DNA of 64,000 nt from SMYC01 sp963578475 (GTDB lineage: Bacteria > Acidobacteriota > Vicinamibacteria > Marinacidobacterales > SMYC01), in the NCBI GenBank assembly GCA_963578475.1, contig CAUZCL010000009.1:70016-134015 (forward strand), given 5' to 3'. Each line of letters starts with the position of its first letter. The first letter of the stretch is position 1. Of this stretch, positions 26,742 through 36,225 are shown in pieces. Made by a program: the position numbers and the translations under genes. Below the pieces are notes generated by a model. The model was not told the origin of the DNA. It did no database searches and saw only the letters and a list, made by a program, of their open reading frames with translations.

Positions 26742-26801
26742 CTTATCGTAGTGCACGAGCTGAGGCGACGGCAGCGGGAGACTGCGTGCCACTATGATAA
26801 G
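26742..26801. repeat. imperfect inverted repeat with 27-nt loop
   Basis: CTTATCGTAGTG-CACG at 26742-26757 pairs with CGTGCCACTATGATAAG at 26785-26801 (one mismatch, one bulge). It sits exactly where the kinase stub ends, as a mobile-element end or a deletion-prone hairpin would. Confidence 0.5.
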
Positions 26802-26894
26802 AGTCGGGCTACGCTGGTTGTCCCGTCGCTAGTGCCGACCTAACCGGGAACTCAGAACAGTATACTGAAGCAAGCGGGTTTGAAGGAATGAGAT

Positions 26895-27075
26895 ACTTAA
26901 CGAGTCGCATAGGACAAAAATAACCCCTTGGGGTGGATCCACGTTCTCAGCGTGCGGAGGGATAGCGCCGCGATGGCGCACCGCGGGCGCTCCCCAGGAA
27001 CCGAGAGCACCGGGCGTTTCGGACTCGACGGAAAGCACCAGCGTCACGCTCTCGGCCGCAACGAACCTTGGCCGG
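26895..27075 (-). pseudogene. sulfatase-like N-terminal fragment
   Basis: Minus-strand reading VTLVLSVESETPGALGSWGA, then PPQGVIFVLCDSL. The last piece is the first strand and metal-binding Asp of alkaline-phosphatase-superfamily sulfatases (V.V..D.LR.D). It stops just before the catalytic Cys/Ser region. Relic, no start codon confirmed. Confidence 0.4.
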
Positions 27076-27135
27076 CTCGTCTTTCTCCGTGACCTCGTTC
27101 AAACGAGATTTGGCGAGTCGGCGAGCTCTTCGGCG

Positions 27136-27264
27136 TCACGACAGGGCACGGTTCTTGGAGGTGATGGCGGCGGTGCGGGTGAGGACTGCTGGTAGCGCGG
27201 CCCATTCGAGGGTTTTGTAGAAGAATCGGCCAATCAGGAAGGCGAAGAGTACGGCTACGGGCGC
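27136..27264 (-). pseudogene. membrane-protein C-terminal fragment
   Basis: A 42-codon frame ending in TGA reads APVAVLFAFLIGRFFYKTLE then WAALPAVLTRTAAITSKNRA: one transmembrane helix plus a basic tail. It has no start and no identified family; probably the end of a deleted membrane gene. Confidence 0.35.
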
Positions 27265-27389
27265 TCACTTCGGTGGCGGTATAGATTCCCGTGTAGGTCA
27301 CGGGTTGTGGAAATCGAATCGTACGGGTCCATCTCCCTCACCGCAAGACGCCGCGACGAGCGCCAGCGCAACCCCGGCCCACGCGCGCG

Positions 27390-28718
27390 TCAAAACGGCG
27401 TCACCTCCATCGCGACGTGCGCTTCCGGCGAGCCACGCTGCGCGAACCAACACGTGCCTTCGTTGACCATGTCGAGTCGGACGACATAGCTCCCGGGCTC
27501 GCTGGGCGCGCGGAGCGAGAGACCGACTGACGCTTTGTCGCCTTTGGCGAGATCACGGGGCAGCTCTGCCCTGCCGTAGTCATTGTCGACCATCTCTTGC
27601 CCGTTCAAGAGATGGGCGCCGAGCCGAACGTAGCCGCGGCCGCGCCGTCCGTCTCGCAGCCAGACGGTTTCGGCTTCATTCGTCACCTGCACGCCGAGGC
27701 GGACCTCTTGGCCCACCGTCACCGACAAACTTGTCACCTCAGGCTGGATTTTCGCGTGGTGGGTTCGAGGGTTGAGCGACGTCACCGCATGCGGTCCTTT
27801 GCGGAATACTCCAATCGGCCCCATCAGCACGGTCTTTCGAATGAAGTCCGCCGGAATAATCCAGGAGCTCCCGCGAAGGAAGCTGCGCATGCGATCCATC
27901 GGCACCGTGAGGAGCTCCGGGTCGAGTGCGGAGAGCGCGAGCTCTAGACCTTGAAAGCCCGCTGCCATGGCGCTCCGGTAGAACTGTTCGAGGTCGAGGT
28001 CTTGCTCCAGGATGCCGTGCTCGATCTCCATGAGCGAGTCTTCCATCGCGGCATGGCCGGCGCCGGGCTCGGCGAATCCGAAACGGCCTTGCGGCGATAG
28101 CACACGGTGGAACTCGCGCAGGATCTCCATCGGGTTCGGGAAGTGATGGAACGCGTCGTAGACAACGACGAAGTCAACCTCGCCGTCTTCCAAGCCGATC
28201 TTGGAACCGGAATAGACTTCAAAGCGCAGCCGCGAGCGTGCCTCTTCGCTGAGCTCGCGCTCGGCGGACTCGCGCCCTATGTCGAGCGCCGCGGGAGCGA
28301 TGTCCATCGCCACCACCTCCGCGCCCGTGCGCGCGAGCATCGTCGACGTCCAGCCAGTCCCGCACCCGAAATCGAGCACTTTGTCTCCCGGCCGGATAGA
28401 GAGCGTCGACAGCACATGGCCGAAACGTTCCAGGTTTTTCCCAACGGTCTCAGGATGCGAGAACGGGCGGTTGAGCCAGAACTCGCGGTTCTCCGCGTGC
28501 TCGTAGTACTTTTCCGAGTTGACGTTGATGTTCGTCGTCTCGTCGGCCGGCCGATCGGTGAAGATCGCAGGCGTCCTGGCGAAGAGCGACCCGAGCGGAC
28601 GGAAGTGTCCGGCGCGAAACTTCGCGAGCTTTCGCCGGGCGACGACGTAGGTCTTCACACCGGGCAGAAGCTTTCCGAGCGTTCGTTTTAAGTCTGCCAA
28701 CGCCCGACAAACTAGCAC
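27390..28718 (-). CDS. class I SAM-dependent methyltransferase with C-terminal Ig-like domain
   Basis: 442 aa. Methyltransferase core at residues ~95-220: motif I VLDFGCGTGWTSTMLA, acidic residue in VVAMDIAPAAL, DFVVVYDAFHHFPNPM (motif II) and the post-II loop FGFAEPGAGHA. The last ~110 residues (TSLSVTVGQEVRLGVQVTNE onward) form a beta-rich domain similar to those attached to polysaccharide-modifying methyltransferases. Likely modifies a surface glycan or glycolipid. GTG start at 28718; TTG at 28700 is an alternative. Confidence 0.82.
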   Translation of the reverse strand: MLVCRALADLKRTLGKLLPGVKTYVVARRKLAKFRAGHFRPLGSLFARTPAIFTDRPADETTNINVNSEKYYEHAENREFWLNRPFSHPETVGKNLERFGHVLSTLSIRPGDKVLDFGCGTGWTSTMLARTGAEVVAMDIAPAALDIGRESAERELSEEARSRLRFEVYSGSKIGLEDGEVDFVVVYDAFHHFPNPMEILREFHRVLSPQGRFGFAEPGAGHAAMEDSLMEIEHGILEQDLDLEQFYRSAMAAGFQGLELALSALDPELLTVPMDRMRSFLRGSSWIIPADFIRKTVLMGPIGVFRKGPHAVTSLNPRTHHAKIQPEVTSLSVTVGQEVRLGVQVTNEAETVWLRDGRRGRGYVRLGAHLLNGQEMVDNDYGRAELPRDLAKGDKASVGLSLRAPSEPGSYVVRLDMVNEGTCWFAQRGSPEAHVAMEVTPF

Positions 28719-28802
28719 AAGGTGCTATAGTCGCGCCTTCCGGAATGTAACCGACTTTCAACACCGCCTCGAGTCCGCGCGAATTGCGGCGAGCTCACAT
28801 AT

Positions 28803-28925
28803 ATGCGGTGCCTTGCTCGTCGTCTTAGGACAAAGCTTCGGACGGCGGCGATCGTGTTGGGGATTGTAGGCGGGGTGTGGGCTGTAGCCCACGGATGGCA
28901 GATCTTCCTCGCATTCCGGGTCTGA
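28803..28925 (+). CDS. possible 40-aa single-span membrane peptide
   Basis: ATG 28803 to TGA 28925: basic N-terminus (RCLARRLRTKLRT) then a glycine-rich hydrophobic helix (AAIVLGIVGGVWAV) and a short tail. Composition is protein-like, but there is no good ribosome site. It could be a small membrane protein or a stub of a lost gene. Confidence 0.35.
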   Translation: MRCLARRLRTKLRTAAIVLGIVGGVWAVAHGWQIFLAFRV

Positions 28926-29006
28926 TCGCGATAACTTGCCGAGGCCTCATCCTTCCCGTGTCATTATTAGAAGCTTCTTCGGCAGCATTCCAAACGTGGG
29001 AAATCC

Positions 29007-31484
29007 TTGAGCTCATCCGACGAACGTGCGCCCGCGCGCTACGGTTTGTTTCTATTCATCTTGAGCCTGTTCTTTCTCTCGGGCGCCTCAGGACTCGTTT
29101 ATCAAGTCATCTGGGTCCGGCTCCTGACCCGTATTTTCGGCTCGACCACGTTCGCCGTTAGCGCGCTTTTGGCGGCCTTCATGGCCGGCCTCGGCCTCGG
29201 CGCGGCACTTGCGGCACGCTATCTTCCCAAAATCCGGCACCCACTGCGCTGGTTTGGAGCGCTCGAGATCGGCGTCGGCCTCTACGCACTCATGCTCAAC
29301 GTAGCGCTCCCCGCGGGCGAGGGCCTCTTTCTCGGACTCCGCGGACAGCTCGGGCTCTCGATGTACAGCGAGAGCCTCGTCAAAGTCGTGCTGTCTTTCA
29401 TCGTGTTGCTGCCGCCTACGACGCTCATGGGCGCAAGCCTTCCCCTGCTCGTGCAACAGACCGCGCACCGCAAGAGTACCGTCGGTCTCCGCACTGGAAC
29501 GCTCTACGCCATCAATACACTCGGCGCCGCGGGCGGTTGCTTCGCGGCAGGCTTCTACACCATCCCGGCCTGGGGCATGGAGACCACAACTCAAGTTGCC
29601 GCCGCGTTCAACACCTTCGTCGGCCTGGCTGCCATCACCGCGAGCTTTTTCGTAAAGCCTGCAGAGGCGGCGCCGGAGGACGTCCAAGCTCCGAGTGTCG
29701 ACAGCGACAGCCAAAGCGCGTGGCGATGGGCCGTTGCAGCCTTCACCATATCGGGTTTCGCCGCCATCGGTCTCGAGGTCATTTGGACACGGCTCTTCAC
29801 CTTCGTCCTCACAGGCTACACCTATTCCTTTACGGCAATGCTCACCGTGTTCCTCATCGGGATCTCGGTCGGAAGCATCGCTTTGACCTCGAGAGCCGAT
29901 CGCACCAAGGATCCCGAAGGGCTTCTCGGGAAGCTTCAGATCGCGATCGGGATCTCGGCGCTCTTGTTCACACCAATTCTCGTGCTCGCCGACGACGCGA
30001 AGATCTATCTCCTCTACGAGCTCGGCTATGACTGGACGGGTCACACACTCAGCAAGTTTCTCGTGGCCTTCGTGGTGCTCGCTGTGCCGACCTTTCTCTT
30101 CGGCGCACAGTTCCCCGTGGTCTCGCGGATCGCCACCGAGGAAGCTTGGAGCGCGGGACGACGTGTGGGCGCGCTCTACGCGATGAACATCGTCGGCTCC
30201 ATCGCCGGCGCGCTCGCAACGGGATACGTCCTCATCCCGCTCATCGGCTCGCAATGGAGCTTTCGCCTCCTCACCGGCTCGATGATCGCGATGGGCGTGG
30301 CGCTCGTCATGAAGCGCAGCAAGCTTCCACCGTTACGAAGACGCAGGATTGCTGCGGTCGCAGCAGTCCTCACCGCCGCAGTGGTCCTCCTGACACCCGC
30401 CGACCTCTCGTGGCGCATCCACAACGACTGGGTCACGTCCGGCGAACACCTCGCACATTACGAAGAGGGCGCGACGGCCACCGTGATGGTCGCGAAGAAA
30501 GACGACGGCAGCAACAGCCGCATCCTCGTCAACGGAAGCTCCGCGTCGAACTCGTCGGAATACGGCCTGTCGGTCAACCGCGTCCAAGGGAGCATCCTCT
30601 TTCTTTTCGAGATGATGCCGCGCAAAGTCTTCGCGGCTTGTTTTGGTACGGGCATCACCTTCGGAACGCTCAGCCAGTTCGAAGTCGAGAACATCGACGG
30701 CGTCGACATCTCGGCAGAAGTCATCCGTGCCGCCGGGCAGTTCAAAAGCGACAACTACGACGTCGTCAACGACCCTCGCACGACGCTCCACATCGACGAC
30801 GGCCGCAACTTTCTCCTGAAGAGCCGCGAGAAATACGACGTCATCACGATGGAGCCCATGCCGCCGGCGCTCGCCGGCGTCTCCGACATGTACACCAAGG
30901 GGTTCTACGACCTCTGCCGCGAGCACATGACGCCCACCGGTCTCATGTCGCAATGGGTCCCGCTCTACTATCTGACGCTCGATGACGTGAAGATGCTCTA
31001 TCGCACATTCGCGGAATCCTTTCCCCACGCCATGGTCTTCTTCTACCAATTCGATACGTTTCTCGTCGGATCGCAAGAGCCGCTAAAATTCTCGCCCAAA
31101 AGCTTTCGGGAGCGTCTCGTTTCCGAGAGGCTCGTACGTGATCTCGAGCGCCTCCATCTCGGGACGACCGAGCAAATGTTCAGCACGTACCTCATGGGCC
31201 GAGAGGCGATGCTCGCGTTCGCCGGTGATGTCCCCATCGTCACGGACGACCGGCCGCTCGTCGAGTTCACGGGACCGAAAGCCGTGGACATGTCGACAAC
31301 GGCGATGAACTATCTCACGGTCACAGCACATGCGGAGCCCGTGGCGCCGCTGCTCGAAGGCGCGGTCTCTGACGAAGTCCTAGCCGCCATTCAAGAAGCC
31401 TTCGTCGCGCAAGCGCAGAAGTGGAAGAATGCGCGTACCGCCGACGCCTGGCGCCGAAGCAGGATTTCTAGGCTGAATCCTTAG
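29007..31484 (+). CDS. membrane-fused spermidine synthase-like protein
   Basis: 825 aa. Residues ~10-460 contain about a dozen hydrophobic helices in two halves, each opening with a similar segment (FFLSGASGLVYQVIWVRLLT; ISGFAAIGLEVIWTRLFTFV). Residues ~480-760 are a Rossmann methyltransferase/spermidine-synthase fold (ACFGTGITFGTL, VDGVDIS-type acidic loop DGVDISAEVI, HIDDGRNFLL, DVITMEPM). Family members are often annotated spermidine synthase, but the aminopropyl-transfer Asp context is not evident; substrate unknown. TTG start at 29007. Inner membrane with a cytosolic C-terminal domain. Confidence 0.8.
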   Translation: MSSSDERAPARYGLFLFILSLFFLSGASGLVYQVIWVRLLTRIFGSTTFAVSALLAAFMAGLGLGAALAARYLPKIRHPLRWFGALEIGVGLYALMLNVALPAGEGLFLGLRGQLGLSMYSESLVKVVLSFIVLLPPTTLMGASLPLLVQQTAHRKSTVGLRTGTLYAINTLGAAGGCFAAGFYTIPAWGMETTTQVAAAFNTFVGLAAITASFFVKPAEAAPEDVQAPSVDSDSQSAWRWAVAAFTISGFAAIGLEVIWTRLFTFVLTGYTYSFTAMLTVFLIGISVGSIALTSRADRTKDPEGLLGKLQIAIGISALLFTPILVLADDAKIYLLYELGYDWTGHTLSKFLVAFVVLAVPTFLFGAQFPVVSRIATEEAWSAGRRVGALYAMNIVGSIAGALATGYVLIPLIGSQWSFRLLTGSMIAMGVALVMKRSKLPPLRRRRIAAVAAVLTAAVVLLTPADLSWRIHNDWVTSGEHLAHYEEGATATVMVAKKDDGSNSRILVNGSSASNSSEYGLSVNRVQGSILFLFEMMPRKVFAACFGTGITFGTLSQFEVENIDGVDISAEVIRAAGQFKSDNYDVVNDPRTTLHIDDGRNFLLKSREKYDVITMEPMPPALAGVSDMYTKGFYDLCREHMTPTGLMSQWVPLYYLTLDDVKMLYRTFAESFPHAMVFFYQFDTFLVGSQEPLKFSPKSFRERLVSERLVRDLERLHLGTTEQMFSTYLMGREAMLAFAGDVPIVTDDRPLVEFTGPKAVDMSTTAMNYLTVTAHAEPVAPLLEGAVSDEVLAAIQEAFVAQAQKWKNARTADAWRRSRISRLNP

Positions 31485-31524
31485 CCTGGTTTGCCGTAGT
31501 CTCGTGGTGTGTTAGTTTCGCGCC

Positions 31525-31653
31525 ATGAAAGGTCCATTACGTCGGGCTGGGCGCATCAGCCACCGCGAGCTGCTCATGAGAACAGGTGGCCTCGTCGGGT
31601 TGGCGTTCTCCGCTCCCTGGAATCGCCGCCGTCCGCGTTTCTCGCCGGTATGA
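31525..31653 (+). pseudogene. exported-protein N-terminal stub (Tat-like leader)
   Basis: ATG opens MKGPLRRAGRISHRELLMRT then GGLVGLAFSAP, which looks like a leader with a twin-arginine-like basic region (HRELL for RRELL) and a hydrophobic core. After the leader the DNA is antisense to the sensor relic; stop at 31651-31653. The mature protein is lost. Confidence 0.4.
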
Positions 31654-32159
31654 ACGCCGAGCGATAGTAACCTTCGCTGTCGGTGTAGTCCTCGAAGATG
31701 ATCTCTCCGCTTTCGAGGCATTCTCTGAGCTCTGGACTCGCGTCCACATACTCGGAGGGCGTGAAGTTTTTTCCTCGGCATCTTCCTCGGAAAGGTGGAC
31801 GCGGTGAAGTAGATAACTCCGTCCTCCTCGGCCATCGTGTAAATGAAATCGAGATTTGCCTCTTCGATGTAGGCGTTCATCCTGAGGAGCATGGCCATAT
31901 AGGCCGACTCGCCCATCACCTCGAGCGGATTGGGCCTGCTCACATGCTCATCCGCCAGCAGGAGAGTGGCCCGGGCACCGACCATCAAACGATGATCGAG
32001 CTCTTTGCGGACCTCCGCGCGCGTCGTGGCGTAGTTGTAGGCGCAGTAGCCAAAGACGGCTACTAAATACACACCGGCGCCGATAACGACACTGCGATGC
32101 GCGTGTTTGAGTGTCGTCAATCGCGTCTTCCCGCCGCGGATGCGCACGACAATCCCCAT
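31645..32159 (-). pseudogene. membrane sensor protein, N-terminal sensor region only, frameshifted
   Basis: From ATG 32159 a transmembrane helix (VVIGAGVYLVAVFGYCAY) is followed by a periplasmic sensor-like region (ELDHRLMVGARATLLLADEH, NLDFIYTMAEEDGVIYFTAS). Around 31783 the frame breaks; the next frame continues sensibly (NFTPSEYVDASPELRECLES, DYTDSEGYYRSAFIPARN). Restoring one C in a CC(C) run repairs it. The output domain (kinase or cyclase) is missing at the junction near 31640. Confidence 0.6.
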
Positions 32160-32239
32160 AGAAAAACATCGCGCTCGAGTTGTTTTGGGCTGTAGTTACC
32201 GCATATCAAGCTGGGGGATAGTTTTCCAGCCGATCGAGC

Positions 32240-32671
32240 TCAGACGCGGAAGCCGCCGTGCCCGCCGCGGCCGCGGACGAGCTTTCGAATCGAAGTCTTG
32301 TCGTAAAACCGTCCGACATCTATACCGGGACACCCCTCTCGCGCAACGGCCCACCGCTCACGGGTCGCAAGTGGTGAATCCCTTCCGGACCCGAAAGGAA
32401 AGTTCTGACACTGGGTCGGCCGATGCGCGTATATCCCGCAACCTTTCGTGTTCTCGTCGAGAAACACACAGGTACCGTCTTTTTCCGCCAGCAATCGATA
32501 GCCGTCGCGCTCCTCGACCGCCCAATCGAGACCCGCTTTCCCAAGTCTCCGTATGTCGCGTTTGGTGAGAAAGACGCCTTCGACCTCGCCATTGCCGAAC
32601 ATCGACTGAGTGCAACACTGGCCACAATCCGGCTGACATTCGAACCGCAGCCCACCTTTTATCCACCTCAT
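32240..32671 (-). CDS. YkgJ-family cysteine-cluster protein
   Basis: 143 aa. Metal-binding cysteines in the family arrangement: RFECQPDCGQCC near the N-terminus, then GTCVFLDENTKGCGIYAHRP followed by TQCQNFPF, and a late GCPGID. Such proteins bind zinc or an iron cluster; their exact role is unknown. ATG 32671. Single gene between a broken sensor and a toxin-antitoxin pair. Confidence 0.82.
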   Translation of the reverse strand: MRWIKGGLRFECQPDCGQCCTQSMFGNGEVEGVFLTKRDIRRLGKAGLDWAVEERDGYRLLAEKDGTCVFLDENTKGCGIYAHRPTQCQNFPFGSGRDSPLATRERWAVAREGCPGIDVGRFYDKTSIRKLVRGRGGHGGFRV

Positions 32672-32729
32672 TAGGTAGGTCAGTTTAACCGATCCTGCTC
32701 CTGGTACACCTCAAACTCCGTTTCGTCAG

Positions 32730-32758
32730 TTGACTCAGTTGCCGAACTAAGCTAGGCT
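32730..32758 (+). promoter_or_regulatory. promoter of the Phd/PIN pair, near-leaderless
   Basis: TTGACT, 17-nt spacer, TAGGCT; the GTG start at 32765 is only 6 nt further, about where transcription should begin. It implies a leaderless transcript without Shine-Dalgarno. Confidence 0.5.
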
Positions 32759-32764
32759 GGTTGC

Positions 32765-32989
32765 GTGCGTAAAGTCAATATTCACGAGGCGAAGACTCAT
32801 CTCTCTCGACTCATCCAAGAGGTGCTGGACGGCGGTGAAGTCATCATCGCTCGCGACAACGTGCCGCTCGTCCGGCTCGTGCTCCTCGACAGTGCCAAGA
32901 AAGCGCGCATCCTGGGAACAGCCAAAGGGAAGGTTACGTTAGCGGCCGACTTCGATGAACCACTGGCGGACTTCGATGACTACCGCTGA
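32765..32989 (+). CDS. Phd/YefM-type antitoxin
   Basis: 74 aa, GTG start. KVNIHEAKTHLSRLIQEVLDG and EVIIARDNVPLVRLVLL match the N-terminal DNA-binding fold of Phd-type antitoxins; the acidic C-terminus (ADFDEPLADFDDY) binds the toxin. It overlaps the PIN toxin gene by 14 nt. Expected to repress its own promoter. Confidence 0.85.
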   Translation: MRKVNIHEAKTHLSRLIQEVLDGGEVIIARDNVPLVRLVLLDSAKKARILGTAKGKVTLAADFDEPLADFDDYR

Positions 32990-33383
32990 ACCGTCACAGA
33001 ATCTATTACTCGACACGCACACGCTGATCTGGCTCGCGACCGACGATGCTCGAATATCGGAGCAAGCGCGGACTCTGGTCGGCGACCTAAAGAACGATCT
33101 CTATCTGAGCGTGGCCTCAGTGTGGGAGCTCGCTATCAAGAAGAGCCTGGGAAAAATCGACTTACAGATGCCGCTCGCGGCTTTCGTCAAGAGCCAAACC
33201 GAGGCACTCAATCTTCGGCGCCTGGACATCCATAGCGAACATGCTTTGCTAGTCGAGGGGCTACCGTTCCATCACCGGGACCCTTTCGACCGAATACTAG
33301 TGGCGCAGGCCCTTCACGAGGGCTTGAGCATTCTTGGCGCGGACTCCGTTTTCGACGCCTACTCGGTCAAGCGACTCTGGTAG
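32976..33383 (+). CDS. PIN-domain toxin (VapC family)
   Basis: 135 aa from ATG 32976. LLLDTHTLIWLATDDARISE carries the first catalytic Asp, VASVWELAIKKSLGKI the central Glu, and HHRDPFDRILVAQALHEG plus GADSVFDAY the C-terminal acidic residues. It is a Mg-dependent RNase neutralised by the overlapping Phd antitoxin. Both genes appear intact. Confidence 0.88.
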   Translation: MTTAEPSQNLLLDTHTLIWLATDDARISEQARTLVGDLKNDLYLSVASVWELAIKKSLGKIDLQMPLAAFVKSQTEALNLRRLDIHSEHALLVEGLPFHHRDPFDRILVAQALHEGLSILGADSVFDAYSVKRLW

Positions 33384-33430
33384 CCGGTCGCGTATCAGGC
33401 GGCGACACCGATCTTCGTTTGGATGCCATA

Positions 33431-35346
33431 ATGCACGTCACGGTGGATAGCTACGTTCTCGCGGTGGATATCGGCGGCACGTTCACCGATGTCGTGCTGC
33501 GCGACGGCCGTGGGAGAACATGGGTAGACAAGACGCTTACGACGCACGCGGACCTTCTGGAAGGGTTCTTTCGCGTCGTCGAGCTCGGGCTCGAAAAAGC
33601 AGGGGCGCAGCCCGCGGATGTCAACGACGTCATCGTCCATACGACAACGATCGTGACCAACGCGATCATCGAGCGCAAAGGGCCCCCGACAGCCCTCTTC
33701 ATGACCGAGGGCTTTGCCGACGTTCTCTCCATGTCGTAACGAGACCGCTACGACATGTACGACCCGCAGATCGAATTTGTCGAACCGCTCGTCCCGCGCG
33801 CGCTTACCTTCGAAGTAGAAGAACGCACCCTCTCAGACGGGACGATTCAAAAGAGCGTCGACCCCGTACAGATCACCAAGCTCACCGCCAAGTTGAGTGC
33901 GGCGGGCGTGCGCTCCGTCGCGGTGAGCTTCTTGAACGCGTATAAAGTCCCGGATAACGAGCGAGCCGTGCGCGAGGCCCTTCTCGTCGCCGAACCGAGC
34001 CTCCACGTCTCTCTCTCGTCGGACGTTTCGCCGCAAATGCGCGAATATCCGAGAACATCCACCACCGTCGTCAACGCGTACACGATGCCGATCACCAAGC
34101 CCTACTTGACGTCGTTGAAGACGCGCCTAATCGAGCGCGGTTTTCCGAACGAGCCGCTCATCATGTTGAGCAGCGGCGGCATCATCGGCGCCGAGCTCGC
34201 CGGACGGTTCCCCGTGAGAATGATCGAGTCCGGCCCGGCCGCGGGCGCTCTCGTCGCGAGCTATCTCGCCGACGAGCTCGGGTCGATCAGCTCATGTCCT
34301 TCGACATGGGCGGCACCACAGCCAAAGCGTGCCTCATCCAGGACCGTCGCCCGCTCATCGCAGGAACGTTCGAAGTGGATCGGCGCTATCGATCCAAACC
34401 CGGAAGCGACCTTCCCGTAACTGTTCCCGCCATCGACATGATCGAGATTGGCGCGGGAGGCGGCAGCATCGCGAGCGTGGATGCGCTCGGGCTTCTCACC
34501 GTTGGCCCGGAGAGCGCCGGCTCGGAGCCGGGTCCCGTCTGTTACGGTCGAGGCGGAGTCGAGCCGACGGTAACGGATGCAGACCTCGTTCTCGGGCTTT
34601 TGAACGCCGAGAACTTTCTCGGCGGCGAGATGCGTCTCGATGCGGAAGGCGCCGTGAAAGCGATAGAAGCGTTGGCCGCGAAGCTCGAGGCCGACGTCGA
34701 GGCCACCGCACTCGGGATCTATCGCGTCGTCGGAGAGTCCATGGCGGCCGCGGTTCGCGCACACACGACCGATCCAGGTATCGACCCGCGCGGGATACCT
34801 CTTCTGGCCTTCGGCGGCGCCGGCGGACTCCACGCTTGTTACGTGGCGGAGCTTCTAGAAAGCACGACGGTAATCTTCCCACCGATGGCGCCCGTTCTCT
34901 CCGCTTTCGGCGCGCTCATAACACCGGCGCGTCTCGACATGGTGCGCGGCGCGCTCGGGAGCCTCGCGACCATTGATTGGAAGCACGTCGGCGACATTCT
35001 CGACGAGATGGAGACCGAGGGCCGCCGCGCCCTCGTCGATGCAGGCATTGCTGAAGACGCCGTGCGTTTCAGCTACAGCGCGGACATGCGCTACTACGGG
35101 CAAGCGAACGAAGTCACCGTCGAGCTCGAAGGCGACCCGCGCGCCGATCGAGACACGAGCCGTCTCCGTGCGCGATTCGAAAAAGCCTATGAAAACCTTT
35201 ACGGCATTCGCCTCTCCGAAATGGAGGCGGAGGTCGTGAGCTTTCGCGTGAGCGCCCACGGCCCGGACGTAAGGCGAGACCACCAAACCACGCTCGCGTC
35301 GGCGCCGGGTAGCCCATCTTCGGAGCGCAGCGTGCGTTCCGCGTGA
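33431..35346 (+). pseudogene. hydantoinase/oxoprolinase subunit A, disrupted
   Basis: ATP-dependent HyuA-like protein of the actin/ASKHA fold. ATG 33431: SYVLAVDIGGTFTDVVLRDG. Lesion 1: in-frame TAA at 33737-33739 (VLSMS, stop, RDRYDMYD). Lesion 2: frameshift near 34283, where one lost G in CTCGGG(G)TC explains the move from LADELG to DQLMSFDMGGTTAKACL. The C-terminal ~100 residues of the family are missing: the frame ends after SERSVRSA at 35346, where hydantoinase B sequence begins. As drawn, no active enzyme can be made. Confidence 0.8.
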
Positions 35347-36215
35347 TCGCCTATTTCGGCTCGACCATCCACCACACCGATATCGGCGGCTACGGCGTTG
35401 GGGCGGGCGGTCCTTCTGGTGTTGTTGATCGCGCTTCAGATCGTTCCGGATTTCGGCCCCATGCGCACCGCCGAAAGAAGAGCCGCGCTCGAAGGGAAAG
35501 TGCTCCGAGATGGGCGGTTCCTATGATGAGCAAGGAGCTCACCGACCTGAAAGCCTCTGATTCCAAGAACACCAGCTTCCTCCTGAATTTTTTGTTCCCC
35601 GTCTTTCTCATTATCACCATGAACCTGGGGTCTTTTTTCCTCACCGGAAGGCCCATCGTCATGGAGAGCTTTCTGCTGGCCTGCACGCTCCTGGGTATTC
35701 TCATGTGGTTTCAGAAGGTCGACGATTTGACCGGAATCATGAACACGGCTTACGCCGGAATGAAGGGCGTTATGCCGGCGGTCGTTATCCTTGCCCTCGC
35801 CTACTGCATCAATACGCTGAGCCAAAACATGGAGACAGCTGCCTATGTTGTGAGCATGACTGAAGGGTGGATGACGCCGAATGTGATCCCGGTTCTCGCT
35901 TTTGTCATGAGCGCTTTCACCAGCTTCGCCACCGGAAGCGCCTACGGCACCTACGCCATCATGGTTCCGATTGTGGTCCCGCTCGCGTACCAATTCGGCG
36001 GCCAAGAGGTGGGAACACTCGTGTACTCTTCGTTTGGCGCCGTCCTAGGCGGCGCCGTCTTCGGCGACCACTGCTCGCCTCTATCGGATACGACGGTGCT
36101 TTCTTCGATGGGCAGCGCGTACGACCACCTCGACCATGTGAAGACCCAGATGCCCTACGCGATGGCGGGGGCCGCGGTTGCTTTGGTCGGCTATGTCATC
36201 GTGGGATCGGTGTAA
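35343..36215 (+). pseudogene. hydantoinase B fragment joined to the C-terminal half of an NhaC-type Na+/H+ antiporter
   Basis: The frame opens IAYFGSTIHHTDIGGYG, the HHxDIGG signature of hydantoinase B, then within ~20 codons becomes NhaC sequence in another frame (AVLLVLLIALQIVPDFGPMR). A second shift at ~35520, one missing G in a G run, leads into MMSKELTDLKASDS and intact NhaC helices to the stop, with FGDHCSPLSDTTVLSSMGSA. The antiporter's first ~230 residues are absent. Only the stretch from ~35526 on is continuous (MSKELT... to VGYVIVGSV). Confidence 0.72.
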
Positions 36216-36225
36216 TTGGCAGCCG

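Noticed and set aside
29007..31484. Polyamine biosynthesis by a true spermidine synthase
   Set aside because: The fold is shared, but the membrane half and the absence of clear aminopropyltransferase residues make that function unproven, and no other polyamine genes are nearby.
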